This document shows, in pieces, positions 7,682 to 20,350 of a stretch of DNA of 64,000 bases (positions within the stretch are counted from its first letter, which is position 1; each line of letters opens with the position of its first letter). A program made the position numbers and the translations under genes. The DNA comes from Swaminathania salitolerans. Lineage in GTDB: Bacteria; Pseudomonadota; Alphaproteobacteria; Acetobacterales; Acetobacteraceae. The stretch lies in NCBI RefSeq assembly GCF_007988945.1, contig NZ_BJVC01000002.1, positions 310,001 to 374,000 on the forward strand, written 5' to 3'. The notes below the pieces were generated by a model. The model did no database searches, was not told where the DNA came from, and saw only the letters and a list, made by a program, of their open reading frames with translations.

Positions 7682-9505
7682 CTACTCCACTGTCACGGAT
7701 TTGGCGAGGTTGCGCGGCTGATCGACATCGGTCCCGCGGCGCAGGGCCACCTCATAGGCGAGGATCTGGACGGGGATCGTATAGAGGATCGGCGCAACGA
7801 ACGGATCGACATCGGGAAGAATGACCATATGCTCGGCGATACCGCTCAGCCTCTGGGCACCCTTCTCGTCCGTGAACGCCATGATCCGGCCGCCCCGTGC
7901 CTTCGCCTCCTGGATGTTCGACAGGGTCTTGTCGAACAGGATGGTCGAAGGCGCGATGACGACGATCGGAACGTCACGGTCGATCAGGGAGATCGGCCCA
8001 TGCTTCATCTCGCCAGCCGCATAGGCTTCGGCGTGGATGTAGGAAATCTCCTTGAGTTTCAGGGCGCCTTCGAGCGCAACGGGGAAACACACCCCGCGCC
8101 CGAGATACAGCACGTCGCGCGCTTCGGCGACCGATGCAGCCATCGACTGGATGTCGCTCAGGCGCGAAAAGACCTCTGCCGCACGGGACGGGAGATCGAG
8201 GAGCGCTGCCAGCATGTCGCCGGCACGCTTTTCCGTGATGGTCTTCCGGGCCTGACCGATGGCGATGGTGAGTACGGCAAGAACGGAAAGCTGCGCCGTG
8301 AAGGCCTTTGTGCTGGCAACGGAGATTTCCGGACCGGCGACCATGCCGAGCACGACGTCGCTCTCGCGTCCCATCGTGCTCGCCTCCACATTGAGGATCG
8401 AGACGATATGCTGGCCGCGCTGACGCAGAGCGCGCAACGCAGCCAGCGTGTCGGCGGTCTCGCCCGACTGGGAGATCATGAGTGCCAGACCGCCCGGCAC
8501 AAGCGGCGGATCGCGATAGCGGAGTTCCGACGCGACATCGATATCGACCGGCAGTCGCGCCTCGGCCTCGAGCCAGTACCGGGCGACGAGCCCCGCATAG
8601 AAGGCCGAGCCGCAGGCAGTGACGATGGCGCGCGGCACATCCGCCACGTCGAAGGGAAACTCCGGGAGATTGATCGCACGCGTGACGGGATCGATGATGC
8701 GCTGGAGCGTCTGGCCGATCACGACCGGATGTTCGTGCAGCTCCTTCTCCATGTAATGGCGATATCCGTCCTTGCCGACCGTCCCGGCAATCAGGGCGAC
8801 CGTCTGGATCGGTCTCTGGACGCGCTGGTTCGAAGCGTCGAAGAACTCCACCCCGTCGGGACGAAGGACGCACCAGTCCCCGTCATCGAGATAGGCGATG
8901 CGCCGGGCAAGAGGCGCGAGAGCGAGACTGTCCGAGCCGAGGAACATCTCCCCCTCGCCGAAGCCGACGGCGAGCGGCGCGCCGTGACGGGCGCCGATCA
9001 TCAGTCCCTCGTGATCCGAGAAGATGATCGCCAGAGCATAGGCGCCCTGGAGGCGGGCAAGGGTGCGGCTGGCCGCTTCGCGAGGCGTAAGGCCCTGATC
9101 GAGATAGAAATCGGCAAGCTGGGCGACGGCCTCGGTGTCGGTCTCCGAGGTAAAAACCCGGCCTGCGGCGATCATCTCGGCGCGCAGCTCCTCGTAATTC
9201 TCGATGATGCCGTTATGAACCACCGCGACACGGCCGGCAGCATGAGGATGGGCATTGCTCTCATTGGGCAGCCCATGCGTCGCCCAGCGCGTATGGCCGA
9301 TGGCCGTCGTTCCGGACAAGGGCTGGACATCGAGCACCGCCTGAAGATTGTCGAGCTTGCCGGCAGCACGACGGCGTGCGATCTGCCCGTCGACCAGGCT
9401 TGCGATGCCCGCGGAATCGTATCCGCGATATTCGAGGCGTCTCAACGCCTCGACGATCAGCGGTGTCGCGTTCTGGTGTCCTACGACGCCACATATACCG
9501 CACAT
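7682..9505 (-). CDS. glmS: Glutamine-fructose-6-phosphate aminotransferase (isomerizing)
   Basis: GlmS makes glucosamine-6-phosphate from fructose-6-phosphate and glutamine, the entry step to UDP-GlcNAc. The 607-residue protein starts MCGICGVVG; after Met removal the Cys is the N-terminal nucleophile of the glutaminase domain (about residues 1-230). Two SIS sugar-isomerase domains follow, with SQSGETADTLAALR and SVASTKAFTAQL. It ends LAKSVTVE, the canonical C terminus. The start codon shares one base with the glmU stop (TGATG), so the two are translationally coupled. Confidence 0.97.
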   Translation of the reverse strand: MCGICGVVGHQNATPLIVEALRRLEYRGYDSAGIASLVDGQIARRRAAGKLDNLQAVLDVQPLSGTTAIGHTRWATHGLPNESNAHPHAAGRVAVVHNGIIENYEELRAEMIAAGRVFTSETDTEAVAQLADFYLDQGLTPREAASRTLARLQGAYALAIIFSDHEGLMIGARHGAPLAVGFGEGEMFLGSDSLALAPLARRIAYLDDGDWCVLRPDGVEFFDASNQRVQRPIQTVALIAGTVGKDGYRHYMEKELHEHPVVIGQTLQRIIDPVTRAINLPEFPFDVADVPRAIVTACGSAFYAGLVARYWLEAEARLPVDIDVASELRYRDPPLVPGGLALMISQSGETADTLAALRALRQRGQHIVSILNVEASTMGRESDVVLGMVAGPEISVASTKAFTAQLSVLAVLTIAIGQARKTITEKRAGDMLAALLDLPSRAAEVFSRLSDIQSMAASVAEARDVLYLGRGVCFPVALEGALKLKEISYIHAEAYAAGEMKHGPISLIDRDVPIVVIAPSTILFDKTLSNIQEAKARGGRIMAFTDEKGAQRLSGIAEHMVILPDVDPFVAPILYTIPVQILAYEVALRRGTDVDQPRNLAKSVTVE

Positions 9506-10872
9506 CAGCCCTGCTCCTTCCTGGCCAGCAACGATTGCCGGATCGCACGACCGCGCCCGGTCTTTTCCGTTTGTCTGGCTCGCCCCAGGGCAAGAGACCC
9601 CGGAGCGACATTATCCGTGATGACGCTTCCCGCACCGACCAGAGCCTCGTCACCGATCGTGACCGGAGCAACGAGGATCGAATCCGACCCGATGAAGACG
9701 TCGGATCCGATGCTGGTCCTGTGCTTGAAGACCCCGTCGTAATTGCAGGTGACCGTTCCGGCGCCGATATTGGTTCGCGCGCCGATCGTCGAATCACCGA
9801 GATAGGTCAGATGATTGGCCTTGGCCCCCTCACCCAGATGGGTCGCCTTGAGTTCGACGAAATTGCCGACATGCGATTTCGCCTCGCATCGTGTGCCCGG
9901 CCTGAGCCGGGCATAGGGACCGATGATGGCCTCGGGTCCGACCTCGCACCCCTCCAGATGACTGAAGGCGCGTATACGCGCGAAACGCCTCAGCACCACA
10001 CCGGGGCCGAAAACCACATTGGGTTCGATCAGCACATCCGGCTCGATGACCGTGTCGGTGGAAAAGAAGACCGTCTCCGGGGCGACCAGCGTCACGCCGT
10101 TTTCCATGGCTTCCCGCCGCAGACGCGCCTGCAATGTCGCTTCTGCGCAGGCGAGTTCGGCGCGGGAATTGATGCCGGCAAGCTCCGATGCGGGCGCTTC
10201 GACATGACGGACGGCCCCTTCGCGTGCCGCAAGGGCAACGACATCGGTGAGATAATACTCACCCTGCGCATTTCCGTTGCCGAGCCCCTGCAGCCAGCGA
10301 CGCAGAGCCTGAGCATCCGCACAGAGAACCCCCGCATTGCACAAGGTCACCTCACGCTGCGTTTCGCTCGCATCCTTCCATTCGACGATTTCCTGCACGA
10401 GCCCGTCACGGAGGATGACCCGACCGTATCGGCCCGGATCGCCGGGCGTCATGGCCAGCAAGGCGAGCTTCGTGCCCTCCTCGTCCCGGCGGCGGAGCAG
10501 CGCTCTCATCGTCTCCGCCCGGATCAGGGGATTATCGGCGTAGAGTATCGCAACATCGCCTTCGCCGAAATGGGCTTCGGCCATGAGCGCGGCGTGCCCC
10601 GTCCCGAGACGTTCGTTCTGGATCACGGTCGGCCAGGGCGCCACCGCCTGTGCCAGCGCGTCCATGTCCGGCCCCACGACCACCACGATCCGGTCGAAGA
10701 CCGAAGCCGCCGTCTCGACCAGATGACAGATCATCGGCCGACCGCCGAGCGGATGCAGCGCCTTGGGAAGAGAGGAGCGCATGCGGGTGCCGAGCCCCGC
10801 AGCGAGGATGACGGCAGTCGTCGGCTTGTGACCCGGAACGGACTGGCCGCCGGAAAAGGAACGTGATGTCAT
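9505..10872 (-). CDS. glmU: Bifunctional UDP-GlcNAc pyrophosphorylase / glucosamine-1-phosphate acetyltransferase
   Basis: GlmU performs the last two steps to UDP-GlcNAc. The N-terminal half has the nucleotidyltransferase motif LAAGLGTRMRSSLPKALHPLGG. The C-terminal half is a left-handed beta-helix of hexapeptide repeats, with KSHVGNFVELK and NYDGVFKHRT motifs of the acetyltransferase site. ATG 10872 gives 455 residues, the normal length; a TTG at 10893 in the same frame would add seven residues. First gene of glmU-glmS, divergent from gph. Confidence 0.95.
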   Translation of the reverse strand: MTSRSFSGGQSVPGHKPTTAVILAAGLGTRMRSSLPKALHPLGGRPMICHLVETAASVFDRIVVVVGPDMDALAQAVAPWPTVIQNERLGTGHAALMAEAHFGEGDVAILYADNPLIRAETMRALLRRRDEEGTKLALLAMTPGDPGRYGRVILRDGLVQEIVEWKDASETQREVTLCNAGVLCADAQALRRWLQGLGNGNAQGEYYLTDVVALAAREGAVRHVEAPASELAGINSRAELACAEATLQARLRREAMENGVTLVAPETVFFSTDTVIEPDVLIEPNVVFGPGVVLRRFARIRAFSHLEGCEVGPEAIIGPYARLRPGTRCEAKSHVGNFVELKATHLGEGAKANHLTYLGDSTIGARTNIGAGTVTCNYDGVFKHRTSIGSDVFIGSDSILVAPVTIGDEALVGAGSVITDNVAPGSLALGRARQTEKTGRGRAIRQSLLARKEQG

Positions 10873-10977
10873 ATCATTGCGTGGCGTAGCCAACCCGACC
10901 GAACCCTGTCAAACGCTGATGCGGTCACTTCGGATTGCGGATTATTGCACCTCATCGTCCTGCTGGGAGAAGCCCTC

Positions 10978-11649
10978 TTGAACACCCCTGTTACAACCGT
11001 CCTGTTCGATCTTGACGGCACCCTGATAGACAGCCTGCCCGACCTCGCGGAGAGCGGCGCGGCGCTTCTCGAAAGCTATGGGCTGACCCCGCTCGCGCCG
11101 GAATCCGTTCGCGCCATGATCGGCGATGGCGCACGCAAACTTGTCGGGCGTCTCCTCATTGCCGCAGGAGATACGGGACCGATCGATCGCGACGAGGCGC
11201 TCGAACGTTTTCTCGCGTTCTATACGCCGCGCGCGGCTCTCAAAACGCGACTCTTCCCCGGAGTAAAGGCCACGCTCCAGACGCTGGTCGAAAACGGTAT
11301 CGCCTGCGCCATCTGCACGAACAAGCCTGCCGAAGCCGCCCGTCTGATCGTGGAGAAACTCGGACTGAGCCCCCTGATCGACGCGATCGGCGGCGGAGAC
11401 AGTTTTTCCGTCCGCAAGCCCGATCCGGGACATGTCATCGAGACGCTGCGCCTCATGGGCCGTCCGGTCTCGGGTGCCGCCATGATCGGCGATCATCGCA
11501 ATGACATGCTGGCCGCGCGCGACGCCGGTCTGCCCGGCATTTTCGCGGCCTGGGGATATGGCGATGCAAGCATGTCCCGCGACGCAACCGCCATTGCGCG
11601 CAGGATCGAGGACGTTCCGCCACTTCTGGAGAAAGTAACGGCACTCTGA
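10978..11649 (+). CDS. gph: Phosphoglycolate phosphatase (HAD superfamily)
   Basis: HAD-type hydrolase with the nucleophile motif VLFDLDGTLIDS, motif II ICTNKP and the acidic motif GDHRNDMLAARDAG. The overall pattern matches Gph, which removes phosphate from 2-phosphoglycolate formed during DNA repair. The frame is open from 10945, but TTG 10978, preceded by GGAG at workable spacing, places the DxD motif at the usual distance from the N terminus and gives 223 residues. HAD specificity is hard to assign; another small phosphate ester is possible. Confidence 0.8.
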   Translation: MNTPVTTVLFDLDGTLIDSLPDLAESGAALLESYGLTPLAPESVRAMIGDGARKLVGRLLIAAGDTGPIDRDEALERFLAFYTPRAALKTRLFPGVKATLQTLVENGIACAICTNKPAEAARLIVEKLGLSPLIDAIGGGDSFSVRKPDPGHVIETLRLMGRPVSGAAMIGDHRNDMLAARDAGLPGIFAAWGYGDASMSRDATAIARRIEDVPPLLEKVTAL

Positions 11650-11656
11650 CCCGCGC

Positions 11657-11691
11657 GTCCGGAGGAGGTGAACACACCACATCCTCCGGAC
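11657..11691 (+). terminator. Hairpin after gph
   Basis: Perfect 10-bp stem GTCCGGAGGA / TCCTCCGGAC with a 15-base loop, just after the gph stop. There is no T-run (AGTATTGCAG follows), so it would need to work as a roadblock, RNA-end stabiliser or factor-assisted terminator. Confidence 0.45.
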
Positions 11692-12282
11692 AGTATTGCA
11701 GAACGATTTCTTATCTCGAACATTTTCGATATCTATACTGCCTTTACCGGCAAACATATGAAAACAAACATTAGATATTATGTATTATCCTTACACTGTA
11801 TATATACATTTCTATATCCCTCGTTTCGTTTCGTTTCTTGCATGCAACATAACGGTCGATAAAACCGATCATATTTCGGTTTCAAAAACTAAATATGTTC
11901 GATCAGAACAAAAAAAAATTCATCTCGTCACGATGTGAGTTCGTTCGACTCGCGACGTTTCCTGCATCATATATCGGCCGACCTTGAGCGAACTTCATTA
12001 CACAAAAGAAAAAGGTTACAAGTAATGAAATGTGCATTAATATTAATATATGATTAGGTTATATATCAATAATTAACGAGAATATGACATGCATTTCCGT
12101 GATAATTATATGAAACCTAGAGATCGAGCATGTAGATCCTGAAAGGATTTACCCGATTATCTGAGAGCGCCTCTTGTATACAAGGGTATATATGTAAGTG
12201 TAATCTCTGATAACTCAAGGTACATGGGTGGTCTCTTTTCACTTTTTATTTGTTGCTTCTGTTTATAGTAAGTGGTGATAAG
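11692..12282. other. Strongly AT-rich spacer upstream of the Hint/AIDA-repeat gene
   Basis: About 590 bp with a composition unlike the rest of the window: many A and T runs, a TTTCG tandem (around 11823-11837), repeated TATATA-like steps and no plausible gene. Features inside are a 12-bp palindrome at 12173-12184 and several possible -10 hexamers that I cannot rank. Long AT-rich leaders before large surface-protein genes are often horizontally acquired or silenced by nucleoid proteins; that is inference here. Confidence 0.7.
12173..12184. promoter_or_regulatory. Palindrome resembling a GntR/FadR-type operator
   Basis: CTTGTATACAAG is a perfect 12-bp palindrome about 100 bp before the start of the Hint/AIDA-repeat gene. 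Its core, TTGTATACAA, fits the TnGTnnnACnA form typical of FadR-subfamily GntR regulators. No GntR gene lies in this window, and a single site in AT-rich DNA could occur by chance. Confidence 0.35.
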
Positions 12283-15200
12283 ATGACCGACTTCCCTACT
12301 TCCGGAACCTATACTCTTAAATTCGCCTATAGCACCGACGCGGGTGGCGCGACTATCTACAAGGAGCGCATCGATGGTGTTCTGAATCAGGTCGAGGAAT
12401 GGCGAAATGTCGCGTTCAGAACCGCGGAAGTCACGATCAGACCGACTGGTGACGGGAGATTATATATCGATATCCCGATGGAATCCGGACAGACCGTTAC
12501 CATCAAGGTTCAGCCCGGAGCAAACAACCGGTCCTGGAGCACCGACGGTTCCGAGGCCATCATGTTCTGGCAGCAAGAGGCTGGCCAGACCGCTTATTGG
12601 TGGTTTGTCAATCCATCGGTCGACACCACAAACTATACGTTCAATATCAGCCAGGATCTGAAAAGCTACAAGATCAGCGCGAAAGTGACGGGCAATGACG
12701 GGTCCGTCGAACATCTGATCAACGGCAATGACAGCTTCGACTACAGTTATACACCCACAGACTATCTGGTGCAGGTCTATAACGCGAGCGGTGTTTTCGT
12801 CAGCGGTGCCGATACACTCAGCGGGGCCCTCACTTCGGGGCAGACGGCGGTCATCCATTCAGGAGGCGTTTTCGAGAACGGCGCGCTGCAGCATGCGGTT
12901 ATTTCCGGACAACCCGGAGGAGAGATCGGAGGAAGCGTCTCCGTCGACGGGTCGAGCATCATCGTCGGTGGGGCCATCGTCCAGAGTGCAGTCGTCAGTA
13001 TGGCGGGAGGTGCAGAACTGAGCGGTACGATCACCAATCGCGGCGCCATCTCTGGCGGAACCCTTCTCGGGGCGGGCGGGACGGAGATCGTCTATGACGG
13101 CGGTTCGATCAGCGATCAGTTTTCTTACGGGATCCGTGTCGTTTCGTCGGGAGGGACGATACTGAACGGAGCGGTGCAGTCAGGGGCGACCGATACCATA
13201 CTCGCCGGGGGTGAAACGTCCAATGGGGCACTTTATGCCGGTGCATTGCGCGTAGTCTCTTCGGGTGGCATAGCGAACACCCCCTCGATCGCCACGGGTG
13301 CTACAGTCGACGTCATGTCGGGAGGAACACTCAACGGTGCAACCAATATCGGCATGATTTCCGCCCAGAGTGGGGCGATGCTCACCGGGGAAATTTCCAA
13401 CACAGGAACGATCTCTGCCCTGTCGGGCGTTACCATCAGCGGTATCGTGAGAAACGGCGGCACGATAACGACCGGTGACCACGTCCCCATTTTCGGTACC
13501 ATATACAATAGCGGGTATATCTCCGGGACGAACATTATCGCCCCAGGCGCGACGGAGATCATCTATGCAGGTGGCGTCGCTCAGGATCAGTCTAATGAAG
13601 GGACACGCATCGTCTCGTCGGGAGGGGTCATCCGGAACGGCGTAGTCGCTTCCGGTTCGCTCGACACCGTTCTTTCCGGAGGCTCCACCGTCCAGGGAGT
13701 TCTGTATGGCGGGGCCACGAGAGTGGCCTCCTCGGGCGGGACGATCATCAACCCGACCAATGTGGGGGCAACCGTCGCGATCATGTCCGGCGGTTCGCTC
13801 GTTGGTGCGATCAATACCTCCGGAACGATCAACGCGGAATCCGGGGCCATACTGGAAGGTACGATCACCAATGGTGGCACCATATCCGGTGGAACCCTGA
13901 CCGGCAGCGGCTCGACCGAAACTGTCAGCGCGGGCGGCATCATCGAGGATCAGGTTTCCTATGCCGATCGCACGGCATCCTCGGGCGGGACGATACGGAA
14001 CGGCGTCATCGGGGAGGGTGGCACCGATACGATCCGCTCCGGAGGGGTTGCCGGCGGCGTAACGGTCGTGCAGGCTGCTGGACGGCTCATCCTCGACGCG
14101 GGCGCTGTCGTGACCGGCAGCGTCGATCTCCAGGGCCGCACCGGAATGCCCGCCGTGCTTACCATCTCGGATGTTCCGCTGCCCGGTTTCCGGATCACGG
14201 GTTTCGGCGCGGGAGACGTCATCGATCTTGCCGGGATCAAGCGCGCGGATGTGGTCGAGGTATCCTTCATCGACGAAGGCAATACGGTCGTATTCCGTAT
14301 GAAGGACGGCTCGACCGAGTCACTCAATCTCGCCGGGGCCCAGGCTGCTGGATACAAGCTCACCGACGGAAGCGATGGCACGCTCGTCTATCAGACATGT
14401 TTCCTCGCAGGGACGTTGATCGAGACATCTGCAGGGCCGGTGACGGTGGAAACGATCAGACCCGGAACCCTGGTGCGGGTCTATGGATGCGAGGACGAAT
14501 ACCGCGCCGTCATATGGACCGGTTTCAACCATATCAACGTGAACCGCGATCTCCCTGTCGCGGAGGCCGGGTATCCCGTGAGGATCTGCCGCGATGCCAT
14601 AGGGCCATCCACGCCCGATCGCGATCTCCTGGTGACTGCCGAGCATTGCCTCTATATCGACGGCGTATTCATCCCGGCGCGGATGCTCGTGAACGGACAA
14701 TCGATCCAGTACGACACGTCCATCGACAGCTATTCCTACTATCATCTCGAAACCGAGCGTCATTCGATCATCTCCGCGAACAACACGCTCACCGAATCCT
14801 ATCTCGATACCGGCAATCGATCCGCCTTCGCTCTGGACCCACAGCACCCCACAACCGGGAACAGACATGGCTGCTGGAGCACCGATGCAGCGGCACCGCT
14901 CGATACACGACGGGAGACTGTGGAGCCGATTTTCCGCACCCTGCAGGCGCGGGCCGCCATCTTCCCGGGAGGCGTCGAGCCGGCACAACCACTGTTCGAC
15001 GAGGATCCGGACCTCATGCTCCAGAGCGACCGGGGCGAAACGTTCCTTCCCCTTCGTCAGAACGGCAAGCTGGTCATCTTTTCCCTGCCGGTCGACTGCG
15101 GCACCCTCACCCTGAAATCGCGCTGCTTCTGCCCGGCGAGCGATATAGGTCCTTTCATCGACGACAGACGGACACTCGGCGTACGCGTCGGAAAGATTAC

Positions 15201-15435
15201 CTGTTTCTATGCAGGGATGATGGTTCCCTACGCGCAGCATCTGAGGGAAGACGACCTGACCGGATGGGAGCCGCCTGCCGCGAACGCCGAGAGCCGGTGG
15301 ACACGAGGCGCGGGAGCACTGCCTGCGGCTCTGACAGAAACCGGTAACCCGTTCATTCTGGCCATCGAGATTCTCGAGACCGGACGCTACAGGATCGAAA
15401 GCGCCGGGCTGCAGACTTATCGCCGGCAGGGATAA
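12283..15435 (+). CDS. Hint-domain protein with AIDA-like strand-loop-strand repeats
   Basis: A 1050-residue protein in three parts. Residues 1 to about 180 are a beta-rich unique region with many aromatic residues. About 190-640 are tandem units of roughly 20 residues built on SSGGTIxNGxVxSGxTDTxxxGG, the strand-loop-strand repeat seen in AIDA/autotransporter passengers. From Cys706 (CFLAGTLIETSAGPVTVE) a Hint (hedgehog/intein) domain of about 150 residues follows, with the splice-like block LLVTAEHCLYIDG. The last ~170 residues are unassigned. There is no N-terminal signal peptide and no C-terminal beta-barrel, so export, if any, must use a C-terminal signal or another route. ATG 12283 is preferred over a TTG at 12250. 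Hint domains cleave the peptide bond before their cysteine; the target and role here are unknown. Confidence 0.85.
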   Translation: MTDFPTSGTYTLKFAYSTDAGGATIYKERIDGVLNQVEEWRNVAFRTAEVTIRPTGDGRLYIDIPMESGQTVTIKVQPGANNRSWSTDGSEAIMFWQQEAGQTAYWWFVNPSVDTTNYTFNISQDLKSYKISAKVTGNDGSVEHLINGNDSFDYSYTPTDYLVQVYNASGVFVSGADTLSGALTSGQTAVIHSGGVFENGALQHAVISGQPGGEIGGSVSVDGSSIIVGGAIVQSAVVSMAGGAELSGTITNRGAISGGTLLGAGGTEIVYDGGSISDQFSYGIRVVSSGGTILNGAVQSGATDTILAGGETSNGALYAGALRVVSSGGIANTPSIATGATVDVMSGGTLNGATNIGMISAQSGAMLTGEISNTGTISALSGVTISGIVRNGGTITTGDHVPIFGTIYNSGYISGTNIIAPGATEIIYAGGVAQDQSNEGTRIVSSGGVIRNGVVASGSLDTVLSGGSTVQGVLYGGATRVASSGGTIINPTNVGATVAIMSGGSLVGAINTSGTINAESGAILEGTITNGGTISGGTLTGSGSTETVSAGGIIEDQVSYADRTASSGGTIRNGVIGEGGTDTIRSGGVAGGVTVVQAAGRLILDAGAVVTGSVDLQGRTGMPAVLTISDVPLPGFRITGFGAGDVIDLAGIKRADVVEVSFIDEGNTVVFRMKDGSTESLNLAGAQAAGYKLTDGSDGTLVYQTCFLAGTLIETSAGPVTVETIRPGTLVRVYGCEDEYRAVIWTGFNHINVNRDLPVAEAGYPVRICRDAIGPSTPDRDLLVTAEHCLYIDGVFIPARMLVNGQSIQYDTSIDSYSYYHLETERHSIISANNTLTESYLDTGNRSAFALDPQHPTTGNRHGCWSTDAAAPLDTRRETVEPIFRTLQARAAIFPGGVEPAQPLFDEDPDLMLQSDRGETFLPLRQNGKLVIFSLPVDCGTLTLKSRCFCPASDIGPFIDDRRTLGVRVGKITCFYAGMMVPYAQHLREDDLTGWEPPAANAESRWTRGAGALPAALTETGNPFILAIEILETGRYRIESAGLQTYRRQG

Positions 15436-15501
15436 GCCGGGACGGGCTCCGGCCCGGCTTCATGAGCCCGGGGATCGAGGCAGGCGCCACGAAAGGCGCC
15501 T
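15434..15501. terminator. Two hairpins between convergent genes
   Basis: AAGCCGGG / CCCGGCTT (15434-15441 and 15453-15460) and AGGCGCC / GGCGCCT (15482-15488 and 15495-15501) form two stable stems in the 122-bp gap between the Hint-protein gene and the convergent DUF3108 gene. Neither has a T-run, so termination is inferred from position only. Confidence 0.4.
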
Positions 15502-15557
15502 CGCGCGATCCTCGGGCTCCATCCAGCCAGAACGGTGCAGGCGTGGAAGCCCTCCCC

Positions 15558-18864
<3,307 letters not shown>

Positions 18865-19024
18865 CTACTCGCAACAAGCGCCCAATATAACCTCTCTGCC
18901 TCCGCACGGCTAGGGCGTTGCGCGGGCATTGCCGGGCGATCCTTACGCAACCCTGACGCCTGGGGCGGCTTCTCATCCTGTGTCGGATATCCGGCACTCC
19001 GTCACAGCAAATGGGAGCAGCCCG

Positions 19025-20080
19025 ATGACCGATACCCCATCAGACGATATTGCCCGTACGAAACCCGAAGCCGCCACGCCGGGGCGCGGGCGAAGAGACA
19101 TGATGCGAGGCGCGACTTTCGGCCTCGCGGGGCTTATGGCGGCCTCCGGCGCTGCACGGGCCGCAGCAGAGACGACGAGCGGAGCCGGGACAGCGCCTCC
19201 CCTGGCCGATCCGCAGAGCCTCTATCCCCACGCCCCTTTTCCTGCCCAGCCCCAGGAATGGCCCGGCCTGCAATCGCGCATGCAGCCCAGACCCGATTGC
19301 GGGGAAACGAGCTACAAGGGCTCGGGCAAAATGGCAGGCCGCCACGTTCTGATCACCGGGGGCGATTCCGGGCTTGGGCGGGCGGTTGCGATCGCCTATG
19401 CCCGGGAGGGTGCCGATATCGCGATCAACTATCTGCCTCAGGAAGAGGAAGACGCGAAAGAGGTCATCGCCCTCATACGCAAGGCCGGGCGCAAGGCCTT
19501 CGCGCTGCCGGGCGATCTGCGCTCCGAGGCCTTCTGCACGAAACTGATCGCTGACGCGGTCTCGAAACTCGGGGCACTCGATACGCTCGTCAACTGTGCA
19601 GGACGCCAGCATTACCATGAGAGCATTCTGGATCTGAGCACCGAGGAATTCGACTGGACCCTGAAGACCAATCTCTACGCGCTTTTCTGGCTGATCAAGG
19701 CGGCCGTCCCGCACATGAAACCGGGCAGCGCGATCGTCAACACTGCCTCGTCGAATGCCTATGATCCGTCGCAGATCATCATCGATTACAGCCTGACCAA
19801 GGCAGGGATCGCCAATCTGACGAAATCGCTCGCCAAACAGCTCCTGCCCAAGGGAATACGCGTCAACGCAGTAGCGCCCGGCCCGTTCTGGACCCCGCTC
19901 CAGGTCTGCGGGGGACAGCCCATGTCCGCCGTCGAGAAATACGGAACAACCGTACCGATGGGCCGACCGGGGCAACCGGTGGAAATCGCACCGGTCTTCG
20001 TGACGCTGGGCGCCACGGAAGGAAGTTACCTCACCGGCCAGATCTTCGGCATCACCGGCGGAACCGGCATGCCGGGCTAG
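19025..20080 (+). CDS. SDR family oxidoreductase with Tat-like signal
   Basis: A 351-residue short-chain dehydrogenase. The Rossmann motif GGDSGLGRAVAIAYAREGADI sits about 105 residues in, with NCAGRQHYHESI, the serine in VNTASSNAY and the YSLTK active-site pair (Tyr, Lys). The N terminus has GRGRRDMMRGATFGLAGL and then AASGAARAAA, which looks like a twin-arginine signal. The enzyme may therefore be exported folded with its cofactor. It resembles the YghA/YhdF group, which has a PQ-rich N-terminal extension and uses NAD(P). ATG 19025 has a GGGAG site; longer frames lack one. The substrate is unknown. Confidence 0.82.
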   Translation: MTDTPSDDIARTKPEAATPGRGRRDMMRGATFGLAGLMAASGAARAAAETTSGAGTAPPLADPQSLYPHAPFPAQPQEWPGLQSRMQPRPDCGETSYKGSGKMAGRHVLITGGDSGLGRAVAIAYAREGADIAINYLPQEEEDAKEVIALIRKAGRKAFALPGDLRSEAFCTKLIADAVSKLGALDTLVNCAGRQHYHESILDLSTEEFDWTLKTNLYALFWLIKAAVPHMKPGSAIVNTASSNAYDPSQIIIDYSLTKAGIANLTKSLAKQLLPKGIRVNAVAPGPFWTPLQVCGGQPMSAVEKYGTTVPMGRPGQPVEIAPVFVTLGATEGSYLTGQIFGITGGTGMPG

Positions 20081-20104
20081 AAATCGCGCGCCGGGTCGAG
20101 GAAA

Positions 20105-20164
20105 GACCGCAAAACATTCGACCGCAAAACATTCGACCAGAAAACGGGCGACCAGAAAACGGGC
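20105..20164. repeat. 15-bp tandem repeat, four copies
   Basis: Two exact copies of GACCGCAAAACATTC (20105-20119, 20120-20134) are followed by two exact copies of GACCAGAAAACGGGC (20135-20149, 20150-20164). The two versions share GACC-AAAAC. The pattern suggests an old 15-bp duplication that diverged, followed by a recent doubling of each half. It lies just after the SDR stop and before the terminator. Confidence 0.9.
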
Positions 20165-20193
20165 GGACAAAGCAGGCAACAGACGCAAAAAAA

Positions 20194-20229
20194 GGGCACG
20201 CGGCGACATGACCGCGTGCCCTTGTTTTT
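20194..20229. terminator. Bidirectional intrinsic terminator
   Basis: A perfect 10-bp stem, GGGCACGCGG / CCGCGTGCCC, with an 8-base loop is followed by TTGTTTTT on the plus strand and preceded by a run of A (20187-20193) that gives a T-run on the minus strand. It serves both the SDR gene (plus) and clpB (minus), which converge here. Confidence 0.88.
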
Positions 20230-20350
20230 CCTCGTACTTCCTTCCGCGTCATCTCCGCGGGATTGCGTCCCGGGGCGCGATATGCAGCCTTCGCCCCGAC
20301 GATCCGACCTTCCTCGGGAGGGCCGGATACGACCGGGGGAAAGGACCGGC

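Noticed and set aside
6506-7690. TPP riboswitch before thiO or thiS
   Set aside because: The characteristic CUGAGA and the pyrophosphate-loop sequence were not found on the minus strand in either spacer.
20105-20164. CRISPR array
   Set aside because: The units are 15 bp and adjacent with no unique spacers, and no cas genes are present.
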